This document shows, piece by piece, positions 1-6,466 of a stretch of 8,465 bases of DNA; positions within the stretch are counted from its first letter, which is position 1; each line of letters opens with the position of its first letter. The notes beneath the pieces are model-generated. The model saw only the letters and a list, made by a program, of their open reading frames with translations. It was not told the DNA's origin and did no database searches. A program made the translations under genes and the position numbers. Source of the stretch: Sneathiella sp. (lineage in GTDB: Bacteria; Pseudomonadota; Alphaproteobacteria; Sneathiellales; Sneathiellaceae); NCBI GenBank assembly GCA_002732675.1, contig NVRR01000133.1, positions 1-8,465 of the forward strand. The letters are read 5' to 3'.

Positions 1-215
1 GCAAGACCAACAAGGCGGCCCGCCAGAATAACAAAGCAAAAAGCGAAAATCGCACCCGCCATCACCAGACGATTGCGGCCTTGCTCCAATGTTTCCTTGG
101 CACTGCCGTCAAGACGAAGAGAGATCGGACGACCTTCTGATTTACGGGCACGGTTTTGTGTCGACAGCGTGAAGCGAGAGCGAGTTGACTTTGGTAACCA
201 AGTCATTTCACTCAT
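1..215 (-). CDS. ftsI: FtsI (PBP3), septal peptidoglycan transpeptidase, N-terminal part
   Basis: This is the first 71 codons of a gene that runs off the left edge. Residues 1-50 are a basic cytoplasmic tail. Residues 51-66 form one hydrophobic helix, preceded by an RNRLV motif and followed by GRLVGL; this is the usual N-terminal anchor of FtsI-type class B penicillin-binding proteins. The catalytic transpeptidase domain lies outside the window. FtsI crosslinks septal peptidoglycan in the divisome together with FtsW and FtsQLB. The ATG at 215 is chosen because a GGAGG lies 6 bases upstream; a second in-frame ATG at 206 has no such site. The start overlaps the ftsL stop by 8 bases (ATGAGTGA), implying translational coupling. 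Identity rests on the anchor sequence plus the dcw gene order mraZ-rsmH-ftsL-ftsI. Confidence 0.9.
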   Translation of the reverse strand, partial: MSEMTWLPKSTRSRFTLSTQNRARKSEGRPISLRLDGSAKETLEQGRNRLVMAGAIFAFCFVILAGRLVGL

Positions 216-618
216 TGCTGGCCTCCGATACAGTGTAAGTTGCGAGCCTGAAGTGTCCGGCTGGTGCGTCCACAGGCGGGGAATATTTCTTGCGTGGTTT
301 CAGCCGCGGGACCGGCACATTTGCTGCTGCCATCGCGCTCACAACGATTTCTGACAGATCGCCTGCTTGCGCCACCTGATAAGGTGCGATCAGGACCAGC
401 GACAAATGCTTTTGCGCCAGTTCCTGCAAGACGTCCGGGCGGTTCTGATACGCCCATTCTGCCTTCAAAATACGAATACTTTCCCTATTGTCGGAAATTT
501 TATGCTGGATGGAGCCCAAATCATTTTCAAGCTCCTGCACTTCATAGGAAAGCTGATAAAGGCCATAAGACACAATCGCAAACATAAGTCCGGACAGGAT
601 CGTCAGATTAAGCTTCAT
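208..618 (-). CDS. ftsL: FtsL, bitopic divisome protein
   Basis: The 136-aa product is a small single-pass membrane protein of the FtsQLB complex, which activates FtsWI during septation. It has a very short cytoplasmic N-terminus and a membrane helix at about residues 5-22. A heptad-rich coiled coil follows at about 23-50 (YEVQELENDLGSIQHKI). The family signature is at 50-72: ILKAEWAYQNRP, then LQELAQKHL. The tail after residue 100 is proline-rich and basic and is not obviously conserved. The ATG overlaps the rsmH stop by 4 bases (ATGA), and a GAGGCGG sequence just upstream serves as ribosome binding site. FtsL proteins diverge strongly, so the call leans on topology, the AEW signature and operon position; together these are convincing. 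Confidence 0.93.
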   Translation of the reverse strand: MKLNLTILSGLMFAIVSYGLYQLSYEVQELENDLGSIQHKISDNRESIRILKAEWAYQNRPDVLQELAQKHLSLVLIAPYQVAQAGDLSEIVVSAMAAANVPVPRLKPRKKYSPPVDAPAGHFRLATYTVSEASNE

Positions 619-1577
619 GCTGCCGCCTCTGTCCAGGCCGGGGCCTCTGTTCTGATGGCGCCGCGCAGACGCGCCGAGCGCGACCGCCGGTTAATCTCAA
701 GCTCGTCTGCTTTCGCTTTTATAGTTCCTTTTTTGATATGCTTGAAGGTGGGAGCTGGCCCCTCGTCATTAACAGGAAGATGACGAGACGGCCTGGCACG
801 CCCTTCAGACCTTGCTGACAGGAAGTTTTTCACGCGTCGGTCTTCAAGGCTATGGAAAGAGACAACCGCAAGACGACCCCCGGGAGTCAGGAGACGTTCG
901 GATGCGGCCAGACCTTTGACCAGCTGCCCAAGCTCATCGTTTACTACTATACGCAACGCTTGGAAGGTACGCGTCGCCGGGTGAATGCCCTTACCAGTTG
1001 GACGAACCACCGACGCCACCGCTTCTGCTAACTCTACTGTACTGGTGAAAGGCGAGAGTTCGCGCCTTTCGACTACAACACGGGCAATTGCCCGCGATCT
1101 TCGCTCCTCGCCATACACAAAAATAATTTTGGCGAGTTCCGCTTCAGATTCTTCATTGACCACGTCGGCCGCGGTCCGGCCCGCGCCAGACATCCGCATA
1201 TCCAGCGGTCCGTCGCGCATAAAAGAAAAGCCTCGATCTGCCTCGTCGATCTGCATCGAAGAAACCCCGATATCCAGCGCCACGCCATCAACGGCACTCA
1301 CACCTTTATCGGCGAGCAATTCCTGCATATCGGCATAGCAGCCTTCAAGCATCACAAGGCGCCCGTCAAATTCCGCGGCCATTTTCTGCCCGAAAGCAAT
1401 AGCGACAGGATCACGGTCAATGCCGTAAACCGTGCAGTCTGCGGCCTCAAGAATGGCGCGGCTATAACCGCCCGCCCCGAAGGTACCGTCCACATAAATA
1501 CCGCCGTCTTTCGGCGAGAGAATATCGATCACTTCGCGTAACAGAACCGATACATGGGGCGCTGGATTATTCATCAT
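615..1577 (-). CDS. rsmH: RsmH (MraW), 16S rRNA m4C1402 methyltransferase
   Basis: RsmH is the SAM-dependent enzyme that N4-methylates C1402 in the 16S rRNA decoding centre. The 320-aa product has the usual family length. Visible motifs are: the SAM-binding loop DGTFGAGGYS (about 30-39); IDRDP (53-57); DIGVSSMQID (102-111); GPLDMRM (123-129); the HPATRTFQALRI segment (199-210) leading into VNDEL; SFHSLEDRRVK (240-250); and the basic C-terminal NRRSRSARLR (296-305). The frame stays open to an ATG at 1748, but that extension lies inside mraZ and lacks family character. The start is one of two adjacent ATGs at 1577 or 1574, behind a weak GGGGGC site. At 1577 it overlaps mraZ by 11 bases. The stop overlaps the ftsL start. 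Confidence 0.96.
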   Translation of the reverse strand: MMNNPAPHVSVLLREVIDILSPKDGGIYVDGTFGAGGYSRAILEAADCTVYGIDRDPVAIAFGQKMAAEFDGRLVMLEGCYADMQELLADKGVSAVDGVALDIGVSSMQIDEADRGFSFMRDGPLDMRMSGAGRTAADVVNEESEAELAKIIFVYGEERRSRAIARVVVERRELSPFTSTVELAEAVASVVRPTGKGIHPATRTFQALRIVVNDELGQLVKGLAASERLLTPGGRLAVVSFHSLEDRRVKNFLSARSEGRARPSRHLPVNDEGPAPTFKHIKKGTIKAKADELEINRRSRSARLRGAIRTEAPAWTEAAA

Positions 1578-2040
1578 CAGAGCCCCCGTTTGATCCGGCA
1601 CCGGCGGCGCGACGGCTGCGGGTCCGTTCCTGCGCAAGCTTCTTGCGGGCGGCGAAAGCATCGGGGTTCCATATTTGAAAACTGTCACCGCGACCGACGA
1701 AGGCGCATTGACCGCCCGCTTTGATATCAGCGTCGATAAGCATATCAAGGGGGATCATGATCCGGCCATCGCCGTCGACAGCAAGCTCAATCGCATCACT
1801 CATCAGAACATCGGCATAACTTTCCCGATCTTCGGAGAGCGGATCAAAGCCGCCAATTTTTTCGAGCAGGTTTTCCATCACATCCATGCCGCAGGCATCG
1901 ATGGCATCGCCATTGATCGTCGGGAACAGAACAACGGTTTCAAAGCCTTTGTCCACCAAAACCGACCGAAAGCGCGACGGAACAGAGACGCGCCCTTTCT
2001 TGTCGACTTTGTTCACATATGTGGACAGAAACAAGGCCAT
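1567..2040 (-). CDS. mraZ: MraZ, transcriptional regulator of the dcw operon
   Basis: MraZ is a DNA-binding repressor of the division and cell-wall cluster that it heads; it has two swapped-hairpin AbrB-like domains. The 157-aa product shows the N-terminal signature FLSTYVNKVDKKGRVSVPSRFR (4-25). The second-domain counterpart is DGDGRIMIP (89-97). The C-terminal 25 residues are basic, then Gly/Ser and acidic, and look disordered. The start MALFLSTYVNKVD is the canonical family N-terminus. An AGGGGG lies 12 bases upstream, a rather distant ribosome binding site. In known MraZ systems the protein binds TGGGN direct repeats separated by 5 bases in its own promoter; a matching array lies at 2126-2170. 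Expression of rsmH, ftsL and ftsI is therefore inferred to be autoregulated here. Confidence 0.96.
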   Translation of the reverse strand: MALFLSTYVNKVDKKGRVSVPSRFRSVLVDKGFETVVLFPTINGDAIDACGMDVMENLLEKIGGFDPLSEDRESYADVLMSDAIELAVDGDGRIMIPLDMLIDADIKAGGQCAFVGRGDSFQIWNPDAFAARKKLAQERTRSRRAAGAGSNGGSDDE

Positions 2041-2125
2041 GCCAGCCGTAAACCCCCTAAATTCCCCAAAATCCCAAATTCTGACCCCAATATCCGGCTG
2101 ATTTGATGAAAAATCCGATTGAATA

Positions 2126-2170
2126 TGGGATAATCTGGATTATCATGGGATTTTACGGAAGTCAACGGAA
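2126..2170 (+). promoter_or_regulatory. Candidate MraZ operator array (10-bp-spaced TGGGA repeats)
   Basis: On the plus strand five 5-base units recur at exact 10-bp steps: TGGGA at 2126, TGGAT at 2136, TGGGA at 2146, CGGAA at 2156 and CGGAA at 2166. Established MraZ boxes are TGGGN direct repeats separated by 5-base spacers, which this matches in sequence and spacing. The first three units are good and the last two degenerate. The array starts 86 bases upstream of the mraZ start codon and covers the promoter candidate at 2139-2165, which suits autorepression. The units read on the strand opposite to mraZ; I cannot say whether that orientation is usual in this group. Confidence 0.6.
2139..2165 (-). 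promoter_or_regulatory. Candidate promoter of the mraZ-rsmH-ftsL-ftsI operon
   Basis: On the minus strand a TTGACT (-35-like, 2160-2165) is followed after 15 bases by GATAAT (-10-like, 2139-2144), which matches TATAAT at five of six positions. The spacer is 2 bases shorter than ideal. It points at mraZ and would give a leader of roughly 90 bases. It lies entirely within the TGGGA array. Confidence 0.4.
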
Positions 2171-2270
2171 AATAGATTGAAATCCGTGGGTTTCAAGTAA
2201 TTTCCAATAGAAAAATCAATGCAAAAAATAGGATTTTCTTTTTCATTACTTCAGCCGAGCAATCCCCCTA

Positions 2271-2306
2271 TTTATAGTTTGAAAATAATAGGAAATTTAT
2301 AGTTTG
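2271..2306. repeat. Pair of 11-bp direct repeats, 25 bp apart
   Basis: TTTATAGTTTG occurs exactly at 2271-2281 and again at 2296-2306. Read on the minus strand both copies contain CTATAAA, resembling -10 elements directed toward mraZ. They may mark two minor promoters or binding sites for one protein; neither has a good -35 sequence. Confidence 0.5.
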
Positions 2307-2320
2307 TTCTTTTTTTGTTC
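2306..2320 (+). promoter_or_regulatory. Candidate LexA (SOS) box, GTTC-N7-GTTC
   Basis: The sequence GTTCTTTTTTTGTTC matches exactly the alphaproteobacterial LexA consensus GTTC-N7-GTTC. It forms part of a perfect 11-bp tandem repeat (TTTGTTCTTTT at 2303-2313 and 2314-2324). On the minus strand it lies 4 bases upstream of a TATAAA (2296-2301), so a bound LexA would cover the corresponding promoter region pointing to mraZ, 256 bases away. By chance one expects about 0.01 such sites in an intergenic region this size if bases are equally frequent; T-richness raises this. Confidence 0.45.
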
Positions 2321-2370
2321 TTTTAATGTTTTCTGGTTTTTGAAAGACAAACAGCGCTGATGGGACGACT

Positions 2371-2405
2371 CGGGAGCCCGGCAAGGCGCCCTCGCCTCTT
2401 TCCCG
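2371..2405. other. GC-rich nested inverted repeat, possible structured RNA element
   Basis: An inner stem pairs GGC-A-AGG (2380-2386) with CCT-C-GCC (2390-2396) around a CGC loop, with one A/C mismatch. An outer stem pairs CGGGA (2371-2375) with TCCCG (2401-2405). It stands out from the AT-rich sequence to its left. Neither side has a proper T-run, so it is not a standard intrinsic terminator. I do not recognise it as a known RNA family. Confidence 0.4.
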
Positions 2406-2506
2406 AAAACAGGCTTACGGCACCGATAATGCGGGTGAAAGCTCAGGAAACAGAGTTTTGCAGGAGTTTGAGATTCGCAAAGTAGAAAAACGGAGACGCC
2501 AGAGCC

Positions 2507-4366
2507 CTATTTCAGGATTTCCGTTCTCTCATGATGATGCCCATGAAGCTCTTCTTGCGCCCGCCGAAAGTCTTGGAGCGAGCCTTCCATGGTATGAGTG
2601 ATAATTTCTTCCAGCGCCCGCGCCGTATTAACGCGCCCCATATAGACATAGTCAGCACCGCAGGCATAAACTTCCTCCGCTGAGGAAAGCTCCTCGGCGT
2701 TGGCAATGATCACCGCATCCTTGTTCATATTGCGGACGGTCTGCACCAGCTTCTTGTTGCTGGTTCCCCGCAAAATATCGTCCGGGATGGTCGCAACGAT
2801 GACTTTGGCCCTGTCTATTCCCGCATGTAGCAGGGTTTCATCATTGGAAAGATCACCATAGCGGACATGGGCGCCAAGTTTGCGAATGGCCGCGTGTAGC
2901 CCGACGTTGAAGTCAATGACAAGTATCCGCGTCACAAGCTCCGGTTTATGTTTGGCAATCTCATGCAGTAACGACGACGCAACGCGATGAAAACCCAGCA
3001 GGACCAGGTCATATTCCTTCTCCCCGTCCGGATCTTCTTCCGCCGGTTCGCGAAACCCCATAAACTGCAGCACGGGCGCCAGAGACTTGTGAATGACATA
3101 AGCGTATTTATACAATGTCGGCGTCATCAAGGCGGTGAGGATAAAGGCAATGATGATGGCACTCGCCAGCTCATCAGAGATATGGTGATATTGCGTCCCG
3201 AGATAGGCGATCACCAAGCCGAATTCCGATAACTGCGCCAGCCGAATGGAGGCAACTTGCGCATGCCGCTGATCGCCGCCGGTGAAATAGAGCAACGGAA
3301 AGAAAATCAATTGCCGGCTAATGATGGCGAAAAACGCCAGGGCCAGCGCAATAACAATGACATTGACGCTGGTTATGGGCGGCACCGACATCCCGAGCCC
3401 GACGAAGAACAGCGTGATAAAGAAATCCCGGACAATACCGACCTTCGCAACGATTTCGCGGGCGTACGGCAACGTCGCGATGGTCATTCCGGCAATCAGC
3501 GCACTCATCCCCGTGGCAACGGCCATGGTTGGTATTGTCCCGAAGATATATTGCCCGACATAATCAAAACTGCCGCCAATAAAGACGATGGTAAAACACC
3601 ATCCTATGGCGCCGACCAGGATCAGTTGTGGCTCCTTCGCCAACCAGCGAAAGACGATCGGGACAAGGCTTTTGGCAAGGCCATAAGAGATGACGGACAG
3701 GATGAGGATGCCCACACTCGACATCACAACCGGCCATAATTCCGGACTGCTGAAAGACGGTTGCAGGATAATGACAACGATGGCCCAGAAGTCCTGAAAG
3801 ACCAGAAGGCCGAGTGCTATCCGACCCGGCTCCGTATCCAGCTCGTATTTTTCCTGAAACAGCTTGATCACCAGCAATGTCGAGGAACCGGCAATGAAAA
3901 TCCCGAAATAGAGCGCATCATACGGCCCATCAAGCCCGTCGGACAGGCCAACCCAGGCAAACCCTTTGACAACCAGCAAGCCGAATAACACGGTTAAAGG
4001 ATATTGCAGAACACCTGTCGCAATGATCATCTTGCCGCTGCGTAACGTGCGTCGGAGGTCAATCTCCATCCCGATCATAAACAGCAACAGGATAAATCCG
4101 AGCTCTGATATGGTTTCGATATTCTTAGGATGGGTGATCAGCTTCAGGCCAATCGGTCCGATCAATATGCCGCACACAAGAAAGGCCGCAATGCTCGGCA
4201 CCTTCAGTCTGACAAAGATAATGGCAAGAATGCTGCCAACAAAAAGACTGACCCCAATGTCATAGACCAGCGGCGGCATCTCTGTCCCGAGGGCATAAGC
4301 AGGCGTTGCGAAGAGAAAAAGTATCGCCGCCACACTTAGAGATATCCTGACGCCCAACTGCCTCAT
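2507..4366 (-). CDS. Kef-type (CPA2) cation/proton antiporter with RCK/TrkA-N domain
   Basis: This 619-aa inner-membrane protein should exchange monovalent cations (K+ or Na+) for protons, as CPA2 antiporters do. Residues 1-25 look like a cleavable signal peptide ending in TPAYA. A transporter domain of 12 or so hydrophobic segments covers about 33-430. Family marks are GMEIDL (99-104), the QD pair of the transport site in VFQDFWAI (Q191, D192), and FVGLGMSV (321-328). The cytoplasmic Rossmann-type RCK domain spans about 452-590. Its glycine loop reads GFHRVA instead of GxGxxG, although the acidic residue after the second strand is present (D485 in LVIDFN). The C-terminus has a small histidine cluster, HGHHHE. 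The ATG at 4366 is supported by GGGAG 5 bases upstream. The gene starts 36 bases after rnpB and has no clear promoter of its own. Substrate is not determinable. Confidence 0.9.
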   Translation of the reverse strand: MRQLGVRISLSVAAILFLFATPAYALGTEMPPLVYDIGVSLFVGSILAIIFVRLKVPSIAAFLVCGILIGPIGLKLITHPKNIETISELGFILLLFMIGMEIDLRRTLRSGKMIIATGVLQYPLTVLFGLLVVKGFAWVGLSDGLDGPYDALYFGIFIAGSSTLLVIKLFQEKYELDTEPGRIALGLLVFQDFWAIVVIILQPSFSSPELWPVVMSSVGILILSVISYGLAKSLVPIVFRWLAKEPQLILVGAIGWCFTIVFIGGSFDYVGQYIFGTIPTMAVATGMSALIAGMTIATLPYAREIVAKVGIVRDFFITLFFVGLGMSVPPITSVNVIVIALALAFFAIISRQLIFFPLLYFTGGDQRHAQVASIRLAQLSEFGLVIAYLGTQYHHISDELASAIIIAFILTALMTPTLYKYAYVIHKSLAPVLQFMGFREPAEEDPDGEKEYDLVLLGFHRVASSLLHEIAKHKPELVTRILVIDFNVGLHAAIRKLGAHVRYGDLSNDETLLHAGIDRAKVIVATIPDDILRGTSNKKLVQTVRNMNKDAVIIANAEELSSAEEVYACGADYVYMGRVNTARALEEIITHTMEGSLQDFRRAQEELHGHHHERTEILK

Positions 4367-4402
4367 ATCGCTCCCGTATCGGGCGTGTTCGGCCCAAAAA
4401 AA

Positions 4403-4779
<377 letters not shown>

Positions 4780-4784
4780 GTCCT

Positions 4785-5537
4785 TTACCTAAGGTGCGCT
4801 GAAGATCGTGTCAAGCGCCGGGCACTGTCCCGAACGGCATAAATCACAGCCTGGGTTTCGGCATCCGCCACAGCATCGACCCTCGCTGGTCGCCAGTGGC
4901 GTTGAAACGCGGTAATCAGCGCCGCCAGCCCCGCGTCATAGAGCTCTCCTCCCTGCCCATCATAACCGATTTCCGTCAATGCATCGCGAAGCTTTGTAAC
5001 ACCGCCCGCCGCCATCCCGAGAGAATAGGAAACCGCAGCGGGATTTATCTCAAGATGATCGGCGAACCATAATCCGATGCCTTTTGCTGAGAGCATTTTC
5101 CAGTCAAACAATTCACCCGGATCATTTTTCCGCAAAGGCGCAATATCTGAATGCCCCACCACATTCCGGGGCAAAATGCCGTGACGTTCAACGATATCCA
5201 CCGCCAGCACCGCGACACTTGCCATTTGTGCTTTTGTAAACGACCGGTAACCGAATTCGTGACCGGGATTGACGATTTCGATGCCGATCGACCGGGCATT
5301 GAGATTAGCCGCGCCGCGCCAGTAAGATACCCCCGCATGCCAGGCGCGGCTATCTTCCTCGACCAGCTGATAAACCTCGCCATTTTCCTCAACCAGATAA
5401 TGGGCGCTAACCTCGGCGGCCGCATCGGTGAGCCGATCAAGCGCCGCTCCCCCCGTCGGCATACCCGTATAGTGCAGCACCAGCGTATCAATATCCGCAT
5501 CGCGCGCATCGAAGTTCGGGGAAGCTCGCCAGATCAT
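4785..5537 (-). CDS. AmpD-like N-acetylmuramoyl-L-alanine amidase
   Basis: The 250-aa product belongs to the Amidase_2 (AmpD/AmiD) zinc hydrolases, which cut the bond between N-acetylmuramic acid and L-alanine in peptidoglycan or its turnover products. Counting from the ATG at 5537, the predicted zinc ligands are H22 (VLHYTGM), H129 (VGHSDIAP) and D139. The catalytic pair is E87 (IGIEIVN) and K137 (LRKNDPG). The C-terminal part (about 170-235), with a YDGQGG segment and an ITAFQRHW helix, resembles a peptidoglycan-binding type 1 domain. No signal peptide is seen, which favours cytoplasmic muropeptide recycling over a periplasmic role. The frame extends to a TTG at 5546, but an AGGG lies 9 bases before the ATG and directly abuts the TTG, so the ATG is preferred. 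It follows djlA by 11 bases, evidently in one operon. Confidence 0.9.
   Translation of the reverse strand: MIWRASPNFDARDADIDTLVLHYTGMPTGGAALDRLTDAAAEVSAHYLVEENGEVYQLVEEDSRAWHAGVSYWRGAANLNARSIGIEIVNPGHEFGYRSFTKAQMASVAVLAVDIVERHGILPRNVVGHSDIAPLRKNDPGELFDWKMLSAKGIGLWFADHLEINPAAVSYSLGMAAGGVTKLRDALTEIGYDGQGGELYDAGLAALITAFQRHWRPARVDAVADAETQAVIYAVRDSARRLTRSSAHLR
4786..4814 (-). promoter_or_regulatory. Candidate rnpB promoter inside the 3' end of the amidase gene
   Basis: On the minus strand a perfect TTGACA (4809-4814) is followed after exactly 17 bases by TAGGTA (4786-4791), a weak -10. Transcription would start near 4779, just before the first base of the RNase P P1 helix. The -10 overlaps the last amidase codon and its TAA stop. 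Position and spacing fit rnpB very well; the poor -10 keeps confidence moderate. Confidence 0.6.
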
Positions 5538-5548
5538 CGTCGCCAACC

Positions 5549-6289
5549 CTAAAGCCCGCGACTTTTCGAAATCTGGTCATAGGCCGCGTTGATTTTCGCC
5601 AGCTTATCATTGGCCACATCGACAAATTCCTGCGGCAATCCTTGCGCCATGACTTTGTCGGGATGATTTTCCCGGATAAGCTGACGATGCGCCTTTTTCA
5701 ACTCCGCGTCGGAAATAGCCGGATCAACACCGAGTATCTGATACGGATCACCCTCTCCATCCTTGACGTGATAACTGCGAATGCGGGCATATCTCACTTC
5801 GTCAAAGCCGAAGATCGCCGCGACATTCTGTAAGTAAATATCCTCGTCCGGATGCAGAACGCCGTCTGCCATGGCGATGGAGAAAAGCCCATGGAGCAAG
5901 TCTTCCATCATTTGCGGCGTATCGCGGAACATCCGCTCCACCTGCGCCGCATATTCCTCATATCCGGCGGTATCTTGTCGCGCCATATTGAACACGCGCC
6001 CGACATTCTTTTCTTCATCGGGCGGAATACGGAAAACCCGCTTGAAGGTATCAATTTCCTCCCGCGTGACGACGCCATCGGCCTTAGCCATCTTAGCGCC
6101 GAGTGCAATAACGGCGATGGTGAAGGCCACCTGCTTGACCTGATGGAGGCCCGCCTCCCCGTCCCCGCCTTCGCTCGCCGCCCGCAATTTATCGACGGCA
6201 TGCCCTGCAAGACCGCCAACCAGCGCGCCCAAAGGACCACCGACCAGCAAGCCCGCCGCGCCACCAAGAATTTTACCCCAGATGCCCAT
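5549..6289 (-). CDS. djlA: DjlA-like J-domain co-chaperone with TerB domain
   Basis: The 246-aa product begins with a glycine-rich hydrophobic segment (about 1-32, AAGLLVGGPLGALVGGLAG), resembling the DjlA N-terminal membrane segment. A TerB-like helical domain follows at about 50-170, with two KADGVV / MADGVL repeats (69-74 and 140-145), each followed by an acidic stretch. The C-terminal J domain starts at about 182 (DPYQILGVDP) and carries the HPD tripeptide at 209-211, which stimulates DnaK ATPase. The product is therefore probably an inner-membrane-associated partner of DnaK. No Shine-Dalgarno sequence precedes the ATG; an AT-rich hairpin lies 5 bases upstream instead. It is the first gene of a djlA-amidase unit that runs into rnpB. 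Which substrates it directs to DnaK cannot be read from the sequence. Confidence 0.93.
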   Translation of the reverse strand: MGIWGKILGGAAGLLVGGPLGALVGGLAGHAVDKLRAASEGGDGEAGLHQVKQVAFTIAVIALGAKMAKADGVVTREEIDTFKRVFRIPPDEEKNVGRVFNMARQDTAGYEEYAAQVERMFRDTPQMMEDLLHGLFSIAMADGVLHPDEDIYLQNVAAIFGFDEVRYARIRSYHVKDGEGDPYQILGVDPAISDAELKKAHRQLIRENHPDKVMAQGLPQEFVDVANDKLAKINAAYDQISKSRGL

Positions 6290-6294
6290 AGTTC

Positions 6295-6313
6295 AATATT
6301 TCGCTTAAATATT
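6295..6313 (-). promoter_or_regulatory. AT-rich hairpin just upstream of the djlA start
   Basis: A perfect 7-bp inverted repeat (AATATTT at 6295-6301 and AAATATT at 6307-6313, 5-base loop) ends 5 bases before the djlA ATG, where a ribosome binding site would be expected. It could be an operator or a weak RNA hairpin affecting initiation. Function is inferred from position only. Confidence 0.35.
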
Positions 6314-6433
6314 TGTGATCGGACTACAGTAACAGCACAGCTCAAAAACCACCAGCCTTGAGACAGGCCGAATTCCAGGTTATCAACTGGCGATCTCACG
6401 CCAGCTTCTATTTTGTCTGTTTTCCGATATATT

Positions 6434-6466
6434 TTGACTTTATGGCGAAGGACTGCCGCCTATAAT
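6434..6466 (+). promoter_or_regulatory. Weak promoter candidate for the MFS transporter gene
   Basis: A perfect TATAAT lies at 6461-6466, about 50 bases before the start codon. The nearest -35-like sequence, TTGACT (6434-6439), is 21 bases upstream, too far for a normal sigma-70 promoter. Either the -35 is poor and the -10 dominates, or an activator distorts the long spacer. A dyad at 6463-6479 (TAATAT-N5-ATATTA) overlaps the -10 and could be an operator. Confidence 0.4.

Larger units (their letters stand above)
2041..2506. other. Intergenic control region between mraZ and the antiporter gene
   Basis: These 466 bases hold no supported protein gene. From the mraZ side outward it contains: a cluster of G-runs on the mraZ sense strand (2053-2089); a 10-bp-spaced TGGGA-type array with an overlapping promoter candidate (2126-2170); a stretch of low GC from about 2171 to 2340 (about 20% GC in 2281-2340) with direct repeats and a LexA-like box; and a GC-rich structured segment (2371-2405). 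No convincing hairpin-plus-T-run terminator for the antiporter gene was found. A T5 run lies just beyond its stop on the minus strand, but the sequence before it does not fold well. Confidence 0.8.

Noticed and set aside
1578..1748. 57-codon N-terminal extension of rsmH to an upstream ATG
   Set aside because: It lies inside mraZ in another frame and lacks family sequence; RsmH proteins start with the MNNPAPHVSVLL-type segment, at 1577 or 1574.
2360..2485. 41-codon plus-strand reading frame in the intergenic region
   Set aside because: No ribosome binding site, no recognisable protein features, and it spans the structured GC-rich segment; chance is a sufficient explanation.
2480..2506. T5 run after the antiporter stop as an intrinsic terminator (minus strand)
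   Set aside because: The preceding bases (about 2491-2506) do not form a stable hairpin.
3257..3739. 160-codon plus-strand frame opposite the antiporter
   Set aside because: Shadow of the antiporter coding sequence; highly charged, low-quality composition and no family resemblance.
5538..5546. TTG start for the amidase
   Set aside because: The AGGG site directly abuts the TTG but is properly spaced for the ATG at 5537.
6381..6389. TTATCAACT-like DnaA box (TTATCCACA) upstream of djlA
   Set aside because: A single poor match with no neighbouring boxes or AT-rich unwinding element; not an origin.
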